Positions 12,818 through 14,295 of a stretch of 14,295 nt of DNA are shown piece after piece. The notes beneath the pieces were generated by a model, which saw only the letters and a program-made list of their open reading frames with translations, had not been told where the DNA came from and made no database searches. How positions within the stretch are numbered: the stretch's first letter is position 1; each line of letters opens with the position of its first letter. Both the position numbers and the translations under genes were made by a program. The stretch comes from an uncultured Clostridium sp. (GTDB lineage: Bacteria > Bacillota > Clostridia > TANB77 > CAG-508): positions 1-14,295 of the forward strand of contig CAMSEM010000026.1 in the NCBI GenBank assembly GCA_947057505.1, read 5' to 3'.

Positions 12818-12852
12818 ATAGAACGGGCGTAGCCCGTTCTATTTATTTGATT
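12808..12852. terminator. Perfect 45-bp bidirectional terminator palindrome containing both stop codons
   Basis: 21-base arms (12808-12828 and 12832-12852) are exactly complementary around loop GTA. The core is GAACGGGC-GTA-GCCCGTTC. The clpC stop (12815-12817) and the stop of the convergent transporter gene (12843-12845) both lie inside the arms, so both proteins end in Ile-Lys encoded by the same mirrored bases. It can stop transcription from both sides. Confidence 0.9.
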
Positions 12853-13703
12853 GGATTTACATGCACCACAGCCTTATACACTTTTTCTAAATTACTTACA
12901 TCTTGCTCTAACTTATCTGCCAAAGTGTGACTGTCAAATGTAGACATATTACCATCTACATAAATTGTTAAAAATATAACATATTGGTAGCCAACAGGAG
13001 TAGAAGAAATAGCATCTATTTTTTGAATATCTTTATAATGATGAGCTAAATCTAAAATTTGTTCTTCTGTTTTTTGATCAATAGAAATATCCATTAAAAC
13101 ATTATAACTTTCTATAAAAATTTTAGCACCAGTTAGGCAAATCCATACAGAAATACCAATACCAACAACTCCATCAAACCAATATATACCAGCTAAAGTA
13201 AGCAAAATAGAAATAAGAGTAAAGCAAGTTACAATACAGTCATTACGATGATCTTTTTGGTTTGCTTCTAACAAAATATTGGTATACTTTTTGCAAAGTT
13301 TATGTGTATATAAATAAAGCGCAAATTTAATAACAATGGTAATAATACAAACAATAACAAGTAACCACGAAAAGGTAAGCTCACTTCCATAAATTAACGT
13401 ATAAATAGAATCATACAATAATTTTAGCGAAACTAAAACCATAGAAATAGCAATCAGCATAGAAAAAATGTATTCTGCCTTTCCATGCCCAAAATTATGG
13501 CTATTATCTTTAGGTTCACTTGCAATTTTATTGCCAATAAAAGTCATAAGAGAAGCAAAAATATCACTAGCACTGTTAGCAGCATCTGCTATCATTGATT
13601 GACTTTTAAAAAGAAAACCAGCACTTCCTTTGATAATTAATAAAAATAAATTTCCTACAATCCCTAGAAGACCAGCTTTTTTAGTTTCTTTAAAACGCTC
13701 CAT
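12843..13703 (-). CDS. Cation diffusion facilitator, probable Mn(II) exporter
   Basis: 286 aa from ATG 13703. Six membrane segments can be made out, followed by a cytoplasmic ferredoxin-like domain (VGYQYVIFLTIYVDGNMSTF). The metal site in TM2 is N43-xxx-D47 (ADAANSASD) and in TM5 D151-xxx-D155 (KDHRND). An Asn-Asp-Asp-Asp site is the pattern of Mn(II)-exporting CDF proteins such as pneumococcal MntE, whereas Zn exporters have His-Asp-His-Asp. Substrate is thus inferred as manganese, exported in exchange for protons. The earlier ATG at 13718 overlaps the sequence GGAGG (13716-13712), which is the ribosome binding site for ATG 13703 with 8-base spacing, so the shorter start is preferred. The gene stands alone and converges on clpC. 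No yybP-ykoY-type riboswitch fits in the short upstream region. Confidence 0.9.
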   Translation of the reverse strand: MERFKETKKAGLLGIVGNLFLLIIKGSAGFLFKSQSMIADAANSASDIFASLMTFIGNKIASEPKDNSHNFGHGKAEYIFSMLIAISMVLVSLKLLYDSIYTLIYGSELTFSWLLVIVCIITIVIKFALYLYTHKLCKKYTNILLEANQKDHRNDCIVTCFTLISILLTLAGIYWFDGVVGIGISVWICLTGAKIFIESYNVLMDISIDQKTEEQILDLAHHYKDIQKIDAISSTPVGYQYVIFLTIYVDGNMSTFDSHTLADKLEQDVSNLEKVYKAVVHVNPIK

Positions 13704-13728
13704 AATAATTTCCTCCATACAAAAAGTT

Positions 13729-13734
13729 ATTATA
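13729..13734 (-). promoter_or_regulatory. -10 box for the CDF transporter gene
   Basis: TATAAT on the minus strand, about 25 bases before the preferred start codon. No good -35 box was found at 16-18 bases, so the promoter is tentative. Confidence 0.45.
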
Positions 13735-13835
13735 ACATAATATTACAAAAAGAAAATACAAAATATGAAAAAAATTTTGTGGCATGTAAGTATGCAGTCC
13801 ATTTAGAGTTAGATAAAACTACTGAATATTTAATG

Positions 13836-13864
13836 TTGCACAAAGAAAACAATAATGGTATAAT
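13836..13864 (+). promoter_or_regulatory. Promoter of the 115-aa membrane protein gene
   Basis: TTGCAC (13836-13841), a 17-base spacer and TATAAT (13859-13864) preceded by TGG, giving an extended -10. The ribosome binding site AAAGGAG follows at 13890-13896. Confidence 0.78.
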
Positions 13865-13903
13865 AAAAAAAGAAAATTAAGGAGAAATTAAAGGAGCAAA
13901 CAA

Positions 13904-14251
13904 ATGGAATTTATGGCAATGGTTTATTTGCTAATTTTTGTAATATTTATTTTAGTGGCTACAGCTATTTTACAAATTCGTATGGCTGGTATAAAAATAA
14001 AAGATTTTGCAAGTTTTATTCAAGCAAATGAAATGTTAGATAAATTATATAAATTTTCTAAAAGATATCAAATTATGAGTCCACAAGAGCAAATTATTTT
14101 TTTATCAGAAGCAGAAAAAGTTTTTGCAGCTTATGATAAAATTCCATCTATTATATGGGAAGATGAATATCGTAAATATTCTGAAGTATTGCAAGCATAC
14201 CAGAACATTAGGGTAACAAGATGGAGTGAGGAACATATTCAAAAAGAATGA
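13904..14251 (+). CDS. Unrecognised small one-pass membrane protein
   Basis: 115 aa, function not recognised. Residues about 4-24 (MAMVYLLIFVIFILVATAIL) form one strongly hydrophobic N-terminal membrane segment with no lipobox or cleavage site, followed by a short basic stretch (RMAGIKIK). The remaining 85 residues look soluble and mostly helical, including MSPQEQIIFLSEAEKVFAAY and the Trp/Tyr-rich IIWEDEYRKYSEVLQAYQNI. It has its own promoter and an AAAGGAG site 7 bases before the ATG, and the next gene starts inside its stop codon (ATGA), so it is probably the first gene of an operon. A membrane-anchored partner of the downstream protein is possible but unproven. Confidence 0.8.
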   Translation: MEFMAMVYLLIFVIFILVATAILQIRMAGIKIKDFASFIQANEMLDKLYKFSKRYQIMSPQEQIIFLSEAEKVFAAYDKIPSIIWEDEYRKYSEVLQAYQNIRVTRWSEEHIQKE

Positions 14252-14295
14252 AATTACAACATAAGATAATACGATTGGAAGAAAGCCTGCGGACA
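14248..14295 (+). CDS. Start of the next gene, 3' partial, coupled by ATGA overlap
   Basis: The ATG at 14248 overlaps the TGA stop (14249-14251) of the previous gene and opens a frame MKLQHKIIRLEESLRT to the window edge. Sixteen residues are too few to name it. The ATGA overlap suggests translational coupling, and the codons CTG CGG at the end are less AT-rich than the neighbours. Confidence 0.5.
   Translation, partial: MKLQHKIIRLEESLRT

Noticed and set aside
13704..13903. Manganese riboswitch (yybP-ykoY type) upstream of the CDF gene
   Set aside because: The -10 box lies only about 25 bases before the start codon, leaving no room for an aptamer in the transcript.

Overview
The window looks like chromosomal DNA of an AT-rich, low-G+C Gram-positive bacterium (Bacillota, probably a Clostridia-type lineage). 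The evidence is a complete ctsR-mcsA-mcsB-clpC class III heat-shock operon with a perfect CtsR operator, an infC-rpmI-rplT operon with an ATT-started infC and an attenuator leader, a murT-gatD pair, and strong AAGGAGG-type ribosome binding sites throughout. No tRNA, rRNA or CRISPR array was seen.

Layout. (1) 1-2282 is a diversity-generating retroelement (DGR). The C-terminal end of a C-type-lectin/FGE-sulfatase-fold target protein carrying the variable region comes first, broken by a one-base frameshift. A densely structured intergenic block follows (287-426). Then three overlapping genes run on the + strand: a small protein resembling MutS domain I, an Avd-like four-helix protein, and the DGR reverse transcriptase. 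No template repeat was found inside the window. (2) 2283-3911: promoter, attenuator leader and the genes for IF3, L35 and L20, closed by a strong terminator. (3) 3910-4055: a 146-bp element with about 26-bp imperfect terminal inverted repeats and internal hairpins, lying between convergent genes. (4) 4075-6179, minus strand: murT-gatD-like genes. The GatD-like protein has Thr and Leu where the glutaminase Cys and His should be, the MurT-like protein is divergent in its C-terminal domain, and its N-terminal 28 codons are split off by one extra base in an A6 run. (5) 6180-6727: AT-rich divergent intergenic region, then an Rpn/PDDEXK_2-type nuclease gene (6728-7750) with four 21-bp repeats encoding a heptad coiled coil. 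(6) 7976-12817: ctsR-mcsA-mcsB-clpC. (7) 12843-13703, minus strand: a CDF transporter with an Asn-Asp-Asp-Asp metal site typical of Mn(II) exporters. It converges on clpC through a perfect 45-bp palindrome that contains both stop codons. (8) 13904-14295: a promoter, an unrecognised 115-aa one-pass membrane protein and the first 16 codons of a translationally coupled next gene.

How the parts work together. In a DGR the reverse transcriptase with Avd copies a template repeat with errors at adenines, and the cDNA replaces the variable region of the target gene. Here the machinery genes look intact, but the visible target is frameshifted and the template repeat is missing or outside the window. 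The heat-shock operon is a self-contained stress module: CtsR represses it, McsA/McsB tag proteins with phosphoarginine, and ClpC with ClpP degrades them. The most unusual observations are the DGR with its MutS-I-like companion and orphan variable region, and the GatD/MurT pair that appears to have lost its glutaminase chemistry. Two single-base insertions in homopolymer runs (G3 at 99-101, A6 at 6102-6107) could be real or assembly errors.
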